From Viscum album (taxonomy: Eukaryota > Streptophyta > Magnoliopsida > Santalales > Viscaceae): a stretch of 64,000 bases of DNA. How positions within the stretch are numbered: position 1 is the stretch's first letter; every line of letters begins with the position of its first letter. The position numbers were made by a program, and so were the translations under genes. Under the pieces are notes generated by a model. The model was not told where the DNA came from, did not search any database, and saw only the letters and a program-made list of their open reading frames with translations. The stretch lies in NCBI GenBank assembly GCA_963277665.1, contig OY728166.1, positions 1,073,312,014 through 1,073,376,013 of the forward strand. The letters are read 5' to 3'. This document shows positions 1-11,718 of the stretch, one piece after another.

Positions 1-1876
1 TTGATAGAAATAAAATACACTATTTATGGAGATAGTAGGTCATACATACGCATGAACTATGTTTGACTTTTCTTATCATATTGAATGAAAGAGTAGTAAA
101 TGATATATATATTATAACTCTAGTATAAGTTTTATGTTATATATATCACATATTTTTATTAAACCTATCATTAATACTTTTCATGTAAAGCATGAATGAT
201 TCACATTGTTTTTCGCAGAGGTAGTCCGCCGTACACAAGAACGACATTATTGTATTCCCAAAAAATAGAAACTGTGAAGGTGTGTGCAATATAATAATTA
301 AATAAACTTTATAAAATCATAAATATTATATATTTATAATATATACACAATAAATAATTCATTTTTAATGGTCTAGAGATGTGTTTATTTAAAATATTGA
401 CATCGGTTTGTGAGGTTGTAGTTTTTCGTACACATAAATGATGATTTCAAAACACATTTGATGATAGTGGAGATTATTCTACGTAATTAAATTAACATAA
501 AAATATATAAGTAAATTTAATATACTTATGATATTATATAATGATTTTATAAATATAATTTATCTGGTTTTTGAATGAAAAAAAATAAAAATGTTCACTA
601 ATGAATGTTACCTCTTCTTCGGGTATCTCGTTTATGTTTTCACTAAAAAACATACTAGGATAACTTTATTCACAAAATAAGGGTTATATGATTATCTTAG
701 GGAGTTGGGAAACAATTTGGTCAGGTATTATCTGAAAAATGGGTTTTAAGGTGTGAAGAAAGCGGTGTCCTTTTATAAATGGGGGAGAGGACACACTTGG
801 TATTTTTTTAAAAGAAACAAGTGGTTTGATAATTTTCATATTAAAAGGGTCAATTTAGAACAATTTAAAATCTTATACATGATAAGGTCGAAAACAATAA
901 TATGAAATATTTTTTTACATGTTTTTTTCTAACTTTTACCCTTATCTATTTAGTTTAACCCTAGGTAAACCCATTTTTACCTTTATTTTGGTAATTAATT
1001 TTTACCGCATTCATTGTTCATTTTGGTCAAAAATTATGATAAACTTATTATAAAATAAAAATTATACATATTCATATTATGGAATCTATTTTTACAAATT
1101 ACATTGATTGTAGTGGAAAATTTTAATTTAAAATTAATCATAAAGAAGTGATAAGAAAGTGAGGTTTTTAAGGGAAAAAAGTTCAAATGTTTACCAAGAT
1201 TTTTATATAAAATTTCAACGTGAAATTAATTCCAATGAACTAAATTTCACTTTTTTAAAAAAATTGAAATAATAATAATTTAAAACTAATTAAAAATATA
1301 ATTTAATTTTATACATAAATTAAATAAAAAGTTATAATTTAATTAAAATTATATATTTTTCAATATTCATCAAAAAAAGAAAATTTTCAGAAAAATACAA
1401 AACATTTACCCTAATAATTTTTTGACATTTTTAAATCACAATTAAATTTCATTTTAAAAAACTAATTTCCAAAAGTAAAAAAAATAATTTTTTAATTTTT
1501 TAAAAGAATACATAATAAGTTGTTATGGAAAAAATAATATTTTTGAAACATATATTGAATTTACCAAAATATTATGTTTTTTATTATCAATATGTTTTAT
1601 AATCAATATTAAAAAAACTATTACTATGAATATCACTATGTTTAATGGTTAGGATTTGACCACCACATTAAAATAACTATATTAATATTATATCACGGGT
1701 TTTTAAAAAATTAGAGTTGCGTGTAATGCAATCTAAGCTAGTGTTGCATGTAGTGGAAGCCTAATATGATTTTGATTATAATAAAATATAAACGTAATAG
1801 TACGTGTAATGAAAAATGTCCAAATGATTAAATTTATTTGAAAAATATATATTTCACAAAACCTTGGAGTGTTACA
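1..1876 (-). repeat. E2 left LTR (its 3' LTR), partial
   Basis: The whole stretch aligns with 6949-8853 in the same orientation. Shared landmarks are the catggagat-ggtaggtc module at the start, a reversed TATA region (cttttataaatggggg near 773), the gttacctctt block near 606 and a terminal gttaca at 1871-1876. The two copies are clearly diverged, with many substitutions and indels, so the element is old. The small open frames here are not conserved between the two LTR copies. Confidence 0.8.
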
Positions 1877-1891
1877 TTCTACCCCCTTAAA
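1877..1891 (-). other. E2 polypurine tract
   Basis: Read on the minus strand this is a purine-rich run (taagggggtagaatg) directly next to the LTR start. It matches the gaaggaggggagaatg tract in front of the young element's 3' LTR at 22229. It fixes the minus orientation of E2, since plus-strand DNA synthesis starts from this tract. Confidence 0.7.
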
Positions 1892-3149
1892 ATAAAATTT
1901 TCCCTCAAATTTCATCACTTTGGTACTAAAAATAAGGACAATTATTAATCATTATATTTTATGGTTACCACATAGCTTCCTCAAAATGGTGGTTTATCCA
2001 AAGAAAATGATCAGTTTACTGGTATTATTTCATTAAATTTTCTTTGTTTGATCTAAAATCTCTACTAGTCATTCCTCATAAAGAATATCATGCTCTAATA
2101 GTACAACCATTTATTTCAATGCATATTATGGATCATGTATATACTTCCTCAAGACTGATTCATGGAACACATAGTAAACCTAAGAGTGGTTTAGTGGAAG
2201 TTTCAATTGAAAATCTATTATCCTAATAGGATGAATTATTTTAATGGTGCCGATATATATAGGGATTTTTTCCCTTCTTTATTCTATAATAAAAATCATA
2301 GAATACCCTTATAACCAACTTAATATTCTAGATAATGCCGAATATTGTAAACATAAAATTTATATAAACATTGTAATGTATTTATCCATTTTTGAATGGA
2401 TCTAAAATACTCTTCCATTACATTAGCTTACTTAGGTCCCAATAGCATCCCCTCATAAAATTTAATTCTAGTATGTTGGAGTTATAAACATAATTCTATA
2501 AAGGGATTTATAAGGATACATCTAAATGCATGAGTGAAAGTAATTGTTGCAAGAAAGTTGACCTTTATGAAGGTGATGATCCTAATCACCTTTAAAATCC
2601 TTCAAATATGATCTTAGAGTATCCTTAAATCATATGACCTCAAGTTATAAACTATTTTCTCCTAAAATAACATTATCATTGCATATAATACCATAGGGGT
2701 TCATTTCCATAAATTTCTCTTAAAATATATTTAATCTTGATATACTCCCATAACATAAACCCTCAAAAAGGGTGTCAAAACTCTAAACTTGTGATCAAAC
2801 CTGACCACATAAACCCATTAGGGTATCCATAATTCTATAGATAATCATATCTAGAGATATATAAAATTCCAAAATATAATTCACCCTCTATTCCTTAAAT
2901 AATCTCTTATCTTATAAAAAGAGATTTTCATTGGAATCTGGGGTTTATCCTTGTATCAATAAAATATAAAATTTGATTTTATTATTCAAGAATCCATATA
3001 GAGGTATATAATTAAATGAAATTTTATTAAAGATGAATAATAAGATTTTCTAATGGCGTATTCATAAAAAATTAAACATGACATCCCCAACCAAGGAGGG
3101 GTGGATAAGTGTGCCCTAATTATCACGATTCACTTCATACATTATGATT
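1892..3149 (-). other. E2 internal region downstream of gag, non-coding
   Basis: AT-rich sequence between the polypurine tract and the gag remnant. By position it corresponds to the non-coding 3' part of the young element (21184-22228). I see no conserved pol motif on either strand. The short frame at 2044-2226 (+) matches no family I recognise. Confidence 0.4.
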
Positions 3150-4260
3150 TAATAAGCTTTACCTTTTCCTTTTTCATCAAATGTTGTTGTGGTTTATCAT
3201 ATATATTAGAACTTGTATTTGGGAATTTAATTTCATAATTCCCATACTCCATGAAATTGAAAAACCGAAGTATGGGTGGTGCATTATGTTGATCTCTATC
3301 TTCGGTCATTTTATTTATTGTCCTCTTCAAATCACTACTATATTATTTTGATCTATATCCAAGCATACCAAACTTAAAACACCTTCTCATTCCTTTTAGG
3401 AACTAACCTAAGTGCTTCTTAACATTGTTTTGGCAAGTATTAGTTTCAAAACATTTTCTTACATTCATGCGACATATCACTGTATTTTGCATGGAACCCC
3501 ATTTTCCTTTTATTATCCCCAGAACCAAGAGGGATTTCGGCTTCCATTAATAATTTTAGTGAACACATAAGGATTTATTCATATGATCCAAAGTCCCATA
3601 TGGCTAATTACCTTCATAGATATGGTTTCATTCCACTGAATTATCAGTCAACATTTATTTCAAGGTGAATTATAATACATGAAGAGTACATTTCCACTCT
3701 TCTAAAATTTTATTTATAGACACCAATAGATTCACCATCCTTCTATATAAGTTATAATAACTACTTATCCATTTTTATGAAGAATATGAGGAAAGTAATT
3801 ATTAAAAAAAGATCTTTCTAAATGATCCCACATCATGCAATAAATTTATTCTTGTTTCCTCATATTCTTAAAAATATTCCACTATTTGTCCACTTCACAT
3901 TCTTGATAATAGAGAGCTAGAGTAACAGTTTCATGTTCTGAACACTGGAGATTATAATATATCTTTTCATTGGTACTAATTTATTATTAAAAAACTGGAA
4001 TATTACTGGAGAAACTAAAATTAGGTGGGTTTTACCTCATGAAGGATTCAATAGAATGTTTCTCCCTCATTTTATTGTTTATATTTTTACCATTATTCAT
4101 AGCTTAAGAATGTTTTCTGAGAAAAAAAATAGTGGTTTTCATTCCATATCCCATAAAAATCATTTTCTCAGGAGAAAAATAATTTAATGTTCCATTTCAT
4201 TATTCATTAACATATTTAATTGAATTTATAATAATAGACTATGACCAGAAAGAATAGTGT
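3150..4260 (-). pseudogene. E2 gag remnant
   Basis: A broken Ty3/gypsy capsid-nucleocapsid gene on the minus strand. Blocks align at nucleotide level, in the right order, with the intact gag at 20116-21183. The block at 3792-3840 matches the part of the Gag domain after the PRDHR motif. The block at 3380-3430 matches the linker between the first and second zinc knuckles (the shared cattccttttagg string). Frames are broken by many indels and stops and no product is possible. The start is placed about 460 bp upstream of the 3795 block by comparison with the intact gene, so both limits are approximate. Confidence 0.65.
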
Positions 4261-4741
4261 GAGCAGTACTAATTTTAATGTAAAATCACATAGTTAAAAA
4301 ATCATTAAGGAATTTTAAATCAACGAAACCACTTTATAATCTATGATACCATAGAGTTATCTATTTTTATTTATAGTATTAATCTATTTAAATTATTCAT
4401 GATGGATTAAAATGGGTTTGTGAATTTCCAAATTATATTCCCTAGGAGTATCAGACCAGGTGTGCACCAAGTCCCTTTTTCATGCACCAGTTCCTGATCG
4501 AGTCTAGCTTAATACAATGTTTTGGGGTTGTTACACCGAGTTAAATTTATGCTATATCCACATCCTCTATTTTATCTGGACATGGATTTATTTCTAAGAA
4601 ACCATTTTCTCTATCCTTTACGTGTATCCCAAGATATCTTCCTATACTTTCACTCTTCCTTAGACTTACCCTTAGAAAAATCATTATAAGTATCCATAGA
4701 AATATCCCTTGGGATCTCACTATAGTGTTTTCATCCCAGTT
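4261..4741 (-). other. E2 leader and decayed primer-binding site
   Basis: On the minus strand this corresponds to the untranslated leader of the young element (19611-20115). The string tgcaccagttcc at 4482-4493, followed by gagtctagct, matches the reverse complement of the young leader around 19850-19875. The block near 4525-4545 matches the acctaggggtaaaaccc stretch at 19817. Distances from these anchors place the primer site near 4728-4741, where a degraded form (catcccagttttaa) is all that remains. Confidence 0.55.
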
Positions 4742-7700
4742 TTAAAAGGTTAAATAAACCTTTCATTTGATAAAAAATATAGAGACCTAGGTATTTCATA
4801 CATTTATATTACATCTTTTTAGATGAATATTCAATACATTACAAAACTGCACACCTGAAGACTATAATATATTTGTTCCTTTAGAAACATCGAACACAAT
4901 CTTTTAATCGAGGAAAATATATTCAACATTTCCCACAAAGATATTTTCATTTGTTAATATTCATATACATATCATATACAAAACTATTCTTTATAACCTG
5001 GTAAAGGAAACATAAGAAAGAGTGATCTTAGATGATCAGTAAGGGTAAAAATGGGAGATACGTAAGAATAACATGAACATTAGAGTATGAGAACACGGGA
5101 ATAACATTTAAAAACCATACCCTATATATCATAGATTATAAAATTGGTTTATGGAATAAATATTGCAAATTCATACGAAATTAATCATAAATGTATCAAA
5201 GAACATGATCCAAAAGAGTATAAATTGGAAAAAGACATGGAATTTGTGGCATACACATAACCTTGTAACATTGTGAACATGTATAAATAGAATCTATTTT
5301 ACTCATTAAGTTAAGGATATAAAATTAGGAACTTTAATATTCTTATGGAAATGTAACTAGGTCTACAAATAATATTATGGATATGAAAGATAGGTACACA
5401 CATAACATTGTGAACATGTAATCAGGATAATGCCTAATAATGTGAATAGGTAATCAGGTTCAGATATAACATTGTGAACATGTAATCACATTACCAAATA
5501 AAATTTGTGGACATGAAAGATAGGTCCAAATATATCAATCATAGAAATTATGTTTCACTACAAGGTCCATTAGAGTGGAAAAATATCAAACTGAACTAGA
5601 TTCACTCTATGTTCTAGTCCATTCTATCTAATGAGATACAAATATTTACCCAATGCATTGGAGGTACATATAGGTCCCTCACATCATATAATGATAACCA
5701 TATTTTTGTGTGCGAAATACTATAAATATGAACCATATCATAACCCATTAAATTAAATGGGTATCATAAACATTTCATTATATCATAACCTATGGAAAAT
5801 ATACAAGTTTCATAATCATTTCATCATAGAATAACCCATGAAAAGAAGTAGGTTTCCTAATAATTTCCTCATAGTATAACCTACAGAAGAGAAATGGGTT
5901 TCATAAATATCATTACATAAAAACATAAACCATTAAAATAAAGAATATAAATACTATCCTTGGATAATTTAAAAACATTTTAAAAAAACATTATCAATCA
6001 TTGTTTTAGAATAAAACATATTTTTGAATGAAGAGATAAATAATTTATGATTTTATTAAAAACATTTTTTTAATAATTTTATATACCAAATAGTATGAAA
6101 TATTTTACCATTACTTGTATATTTAATGAATAAATATAGGAAACTACAGTTAATGAGAATTATTTAGATGTGAGTTATAATATTTTATCATAAAAAATAG
6201 TCATAAATAATCCCAATAAACTATGAGATAATAATATGAAATAGTTACCACTTTGGTAACATTGATTCATAAGCCCCATGAATGAATAACATTAAAAAAA
6301 TTAAATTATCTTTAGGATGAATAAATTCATGACATTTTGTGTCAAATGGTTTGTATATACACCCTATTAAATAATATGGGTGCATAACTAAACGTATGTC
6401 TCAATGTAGGCCAATTGAGACAAAAAATACTTTGCCACTTTGGTAATGTTTAAACCATAAACCCCATGAAATTGAGACCCTTAAATGAATATCTAAAACT
6501 AATTATTTTTATTTACAATAATGGTAATAAATATTCAAGGGAATTTTATACCCCACATAATTGAAATAGGTGTTGAATATGACACGTGTCTTCTGGAAGT
6601 AAAAACGTTAGATGAAAATCCCTTACCATAAGTCAGAACATTCATCGTACTCATTCAAACATCATGTATAATAAATTTTATATTATAATAAATATATTAC
6701 ATAATAAATATTATATATATCATACCATATATTATTTTCTGATGACCTTTTATTACCCATTTATTAACAATTCTATGTTAATGTTATGTTTCAGATAATA
6801 ACCTCTTTGTTTTTCATATATGTTATGACTTTTAATTTTTTTTATTTTTAGGTACATAATGGTTTCATCATCTATAGAATTTAAAAAATAATATAAATAT
6901 CATATATATTCAGTATATATGTATTTACATTAATCCATAATATTTAGTGGTATGAAATAAAATACACTATTCATGGAGATGGTAGGTCGTATGTATGCAT
7001 GAATGTTGTTTCCATTTTCTTATAACATTGAAAGAAAGAAGAGTAAATTATATATATATATATATAATAATTAAAGTATAGTTTTTGTTTCATATGTATC
7101 ACATATTTTTATCGAACCACTCCTTAAAAAATTCTATGTAAATCATGAATGAATCACATCACTTCGCGAGGAGGTAGTCCGTCACACACACAAACGACTT
7201 TATCATATTCCCAAAAAAGGGAAATAATGACTATGTGTATGACATAAACAACACAGAATCATAATAAAATTATAAATAATATATATATATATTACAAAAA
7301 ATAAATACATCATCTTTACCATCCTTTGGAGGTGGTATTGGTAAAATTAATTAAATCGGTCCGTGATGTGGTTGTTTGTCATACACATGAAAAATGATTT
7401 CATAACCTATTTGATGTATGTGGACATGATTTTAGGTAAATATATTAAAATAAAAAAAATCACAGTATATCTAATATAATGGTTTTATTACATAATAATT
7501 ATATAAAAATAATTTAATGGGTTTGAAGAAAAAATAAAACAATAACATTCATTGATGAATGTTACCTCTTATTCGGGTATCCTCGTTAGGATTGAACTAA
7601 AAACAATTATAGGATTTATTTATACCCAAAATAAGGATTATTATATGAGGATAGTTATTTTTATTAATTTAGTTGGGATGGTAATGGCCTAACCAAATAG

Positions 7701-8853
7701 TTTTGATGTTGTGAAGAAGTGAGTAGTGGGGTGGCCTTTATAAGTGCGGGAGAGGACACATTTTGTATTTTTGAAAATAAATAAATTCTCTCATATTTTT
7801 TATATTAAAAAGGGTAAAAAATTTATAATATTATATTCATATATATTATAAGGAGGAAATTTTTCTATAAAATTTTATATTGAAATTTTTTGGTATATTT
7901 GACCCTTAACTTTTTAGTTCAACCCTTGATAAACACATTTTTACCTTAACTATGGTAATTAATTTCTTCACATTCACTATTAAATTTTTTCAAAAAATAA
8001 GTTGAAGTTAGTAAAAATAAAAAATTATTATGATTTCAAATGTGGAAATTTTAATAAAAATTTCAAATCACATAATTGGTAAATGTTAATTTAAAATTAA
8101 GCTCGTAGACATGATAAGAAAATAGGATTTTCATGTAAAAAAGTTCAAAAGTATTGAATGTTTTTATATCCAATTTCATTGTGAAATCGATAAAAATGAA
8201 CTAAATTATATTAATGGATTTATAATTTAACTAATAATACTTTAAAACTAATTTAAAATATAATTTAACTTTACATATACATTAAATTATAAGTTTGTTT
8301 TCAATTTAAATTTTCTATTTTTCAGAATTCATGAAAAAATAAAAATTTCTAGAAAAATACAAACAATTAACCATAAGATCACTTTGACATTATTAATTAA
8401 AAAATGATTTTAATTTTATCATATTAATTTTATAAAAGTGTAAAAAAATTATTATTTCTCACAAAATGGCATAACATGTAGTTTTTTATAAAATGATATT
8501 TTTGAAACATATACCGACTTTACTAAAAAATTATGTTTCTATTATAAATATTTTTTGATTATATAAAACCATTATACTTAATATTTAAAAATTATTTATT
8601 ACTATATATTTCACTATGTTTAACATCATGGTAATAATTTTTATATTTAAATAACTATATTAATAATATATCATGGTTTTGTTAAAACTCAAAGTTGCAT
8701 GAAATGCAAGCTAATCCAGTGTTGCAAGTAGTGCATGCTTAAATTGGTATTTTTTATAAATAAAAATAAACATGATATTACATGAAAATTAAAATATCTA
8801 AATTATTAAATTCATTTGAAAAAATATATTTTACAAAAACTCAAGGTGTTACA
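4742..8853 (-). repeat. E2 right LTR (its 5' LTR)
   Basis: About 4.1 kb, aligning with 1-1876 over its right part. On the minus strand it has the family landmarks in order: a TATA region (reversed at 7736-7752), three hairpin-type modules near 7350, 7165 and 6980, and the block matching the 'gagctca...tgctcagtaagg' region near 5021-5047. The right end is the reversed LTR start (ggtgttaca at 8845-8853). The left limit is estimated from distances in better preserved relatives. Confidence 0.7.
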
Positions 8854-9432
8854 GAAAATAAAGGGAATCTTTTTCAGAAATAATATTTTTATGAACCCAA
8901 ACATGGTTTGGCTCAATACATTAAATAAATATCTCTTGGTTAGTTATTGTAATTAAGTTTACATTTAATATATACTATTAAATATTTTACATTTATCTTA
9001 TGTGTTTATAGAAAAGATATAAAAATAAATCTTATTTTATTCTTAAAAACTATATTTCTCTAAAAAGAAGTTTAGTTTTCATTTTGAAAACATGATTTAA
9101 TATTAATTTTTTACAATTTTAGAAATTTTATTTAAATAAATTAAATTCATTTGTGATATCATCATGTAAAAATTATCTTAGGGTGAATTTCTTATAACAT
9201 TCCATGAAGATAAAATTTTTTAATGAATAGTACAAAAATACTAGTTTTTATTAATAATTCTCATTTAATTTAAAAAAAATTAAAATAGAAAAAAAAAATT
9301 CATATGTTTTTAAAGATAAAATTTGTTCAATTATATATTTATAAATATAATTTTTTCTATTTGAATGATTTTTATATCGATGTTTGTTATAAACATTTCT
9401 TTAAATATTTGATCATTTTATCTTTAGAAAAC
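8854..9432 (+). repeat. E1 5' LTR, first surviving part
   Basis: Aligns with about 48932-49510 in the E1 3' LTR. A clear shared block is gaatagta...ctagtttttatta (9221-9255 against 49297-49322). The first ~350 bp of the LTR are missing because E2 is inserted there. The part ends in TTAGAAAAC, which is repeated at 11719-11727 across the next insertion. Confidence 0.7.
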
Positions 9433-11718
9433 CATTGGTGGTTCTCTTTCAGACTATAGACCGCTGCCACCATGCCCTAAGAGATGATGGAATGTGCGCC
9501 AGTCCCTCCCTCGCAAGTTGGGGAGGGACCTTCTTCATCCTCCATATGGGTCCTCCCACACTCTTTCTCCCCCATTTCCAATGCTTACTTTTTATCATCT
9601 TTCCCTAAAATTCCACTTTTCAATGACTTACTAGATTTATTCGAATGTATTTTGAAACTTCCTTTCTCTACATCAGAGTTCATAGACACCCAAGATCTCT
9701 TCAATTTGATTTTTTTTACTTGATTAAAACATTTCCATCAGACATTGGACTTGTTTGGTAGATTTGTTTTGATGTGTGGGGCTTACAAAGTCATAAAATA
9801 TTTGGCCTTCTAGATAATAAACACATAATGGTTCGACTCTATTCAGAGGTGGATTTGATTTCTTCTTGGTCCAGTGATCCTAGGGTGTGAGAGGGATTTA
9901 TATTTTTACTTTTTAGTTGGTCCTTTGAATTTCACATGAACCGTGACTCATCTAATATGACCATTTGGGTATGTTTTCTTGAGCTTTCACTTCCGTTTTA
10001 AAACCCCTCAATAATTTGAATACTGGGGAATCTTGTGGTTCGGTACTTATTATTTGATATTAGAACTCATGAAATATTTCATCCTATTTCCCCATGAATT
10101 TATGTCGTGGTTGATGTTTCCAGATTTCTAGTTGATTATATGTGGAGTTTAGTAAGAGAATAATTTTGATGAAAACAACCTGTTTTCTTTGAGAAGTGGG
10201 TTGATTTTTCTCTTCCTGCAAGTGTCTTGGTCACCTAAAGGGAGTTTATAGGAATATTAACCAGATTTATAAGTATAATGAAGGGAGGATAGGTCTTGAT
10301 TTCAGTATGGATCTTGTGGCCGATGATGGTCATAAGTTGGTTGATGGCTTCATGGAGCCAGTGGGTCTTTCTTAGAAGAATCTCATCTGAGGAACGCTGA
10401 TCCAAAAGTTGTAGGACTTTTTTAGATATTTCAAGCATGACTTGGATATCCTAAATTTGTAGGACATTTATAGGTCAACTAGCTTGTGGGAGATTTATTC
10501 ACCTATTCATATTCTGAAGTGTGTTCTGGTAATGGAAGAAACATCACATAGGGGTTACAGGAGTCAGGGGTAGTGTGTCCTACCCTTGGATTTGCTTTGG
10601 ATATGGATATCTTGTTACATACTTAAATTGGTGTTGTGGATGATTCACTATATGGAGTGAAGAAAATAGGGGGTGTTGAGATTACAACCAGTTGGATTAT
10701 CCCTAGGTATTACATTCGAAGCATTAAACTTGGAAACCAATTTAATGGTCTAATAATTGAAGTATTAGATTACGGTTAATTTGAACTGATACTATGTGAG
10801 GTATCTTATGAAGGGCATGGTTTTTTGGGTTAAAAGGAATTTGAAGAGACTTCCTTCTGATGATAATTAGATAGTGTGGATGGTATTTATTTTAGAGGGC
10901 CTCATAACCTAAGGATAATGGAGGGGAGGAAATGAAATAAGTATTCTGGAAGTTGAATTCTTATAGAAAAACACAAATCTATAGGTAGAACGGACTATTA
11001 GTTTCTAATAAAACCAATGGAGTCATGGTCTTCAAATAAAAAAGGTACCAAGGAAAAGAACATAACTAACATTGAGCAGGAGGAGTAGAAGCTATAGTGT
11101 GGATGAAATTTTACAGTCAATGCAAATAAGAGAGATGGAATGATGGGAGAAACAAATAGGTCACATCAGGAACTAGTCGTGGTTGAACGTTCATGTTCCA
11201 ATGATATGGTTGATCTCATTATTAAAGAGTATATTTTCCAAAATTATGATAAATCCAATGAGTATTAAACTAATGGTAAATCATGTGACCATATTATACA
11301 CTCGAAGGTGGTTATGTTGGAGGATTACCTTTGGATTAATGCCTCATAGGAGGATGTTGATAGGATGACTGAGTGACCTCTTCTCGTGGATAGCAATATA
11401 GAGCATATGGAGTGTATTAAAAATAATGACCTTATTTTGGGATGAGGTTTTAATATAGGGTAATTTAAAATATAATAGTATATCTAAACATAGGATAAGA
11501 TGGATTATTGGTTCGAAGATCTCATCAAGGATGATCTGGCTACTAATGTAAGCAGTCTGCATTGGAAGTTATTTAAGTATTGTGTGCTGAATAGAATAAA
11601 TTTAGTAGTTAATGGTTTTCCTAAATCTTATGTTACATGATGTTTCGTTTTTGTAATATTTATGTTCTCACTTTCCCTTAAAATTATTAGAAAAAAAATT
11701 AATTTCCAGGTCATGTCA
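9433..11718 (+). mobile_element. LINE-like insertion in the E1 5' LTR
   Basis: This 2286-bp block has visibly higher GC than its surroundings and no counterpart in the E1 3' LTR, where sequence passes straight through (around 49500-49525). It is bracketed by a 9-bp direct repeat TTAGAAAAC (9424-9432, 11719-11727), consistent with a target-site duplication. The left end carries a broken ORF1-like reading frame of plant L1 type. A short A run (11691-11698) lies near the right end, although 20 bp of other sequence separates it from the repeat. No terminal inverted repeats are visible, which argues against a Mutator-like element despite the 9-bp repeat. The rest of the block has no domain I recognise. 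Confidence 0.5.
9484..9830 (+). pseudogene. LINE ORF1-like 5' fragment
   Basis: The first 79 codons (9484-9723) begin MMECAPVPPSQVGEGPSSSS, a Ser/Pro-rich opening typical of ORF1 proteins of plant L1 LINEs. After a stop, a second stretch in another frame (about 9745-9810) reads LFGRF...AYKVIKYLA, resembling the start of the DUF4283 domain that follows in such proteins (L-V-G-x-F pattern). ORF1 proteins bind element RNA and help reverse transcription at the target. Stops and frame changes make this copy inactive. The family call rests on motif resemblance only. Confidence 0.45.

Larger units (their letters stand above)
1..8853 (-). mobile_element. E2: old gag-only Ty3/gypsy LTR element, cut by the window edge
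   Basis: This is a decayed LTR retrotransposon on the minus strand. Two homologous LTRs (1-1876 and about 4742-8853) enclose about 2.86 kb of internal sequence. Both end at the right with the reversed LTR start (gtgttaca). The internal region has a purine tract next to the left LTR and a leader and gag remnant that align with those of the young element at 15857-25982. No protease, reverse transcriptase or integrase remnant was recognised, and the internal length is close to the 2618 bp of the young gag-only element. The sequence just to the right (8854 on) aligns with the 3' LTR at 48582-53118 starting about 350 bp in. E2 therefore inserted into the 5' LTR of the larger old element. Its left end and left target duplication lie outside the window. 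Confidence 0.75.

Noticed and set aside
4341..4351. ctatgatacca as the primer-binding site of E2
   Set aside because: It looks like a reversed primer site, but leader blocks conserved with E3 continue well to its right, placing the true site near 4728-4741.
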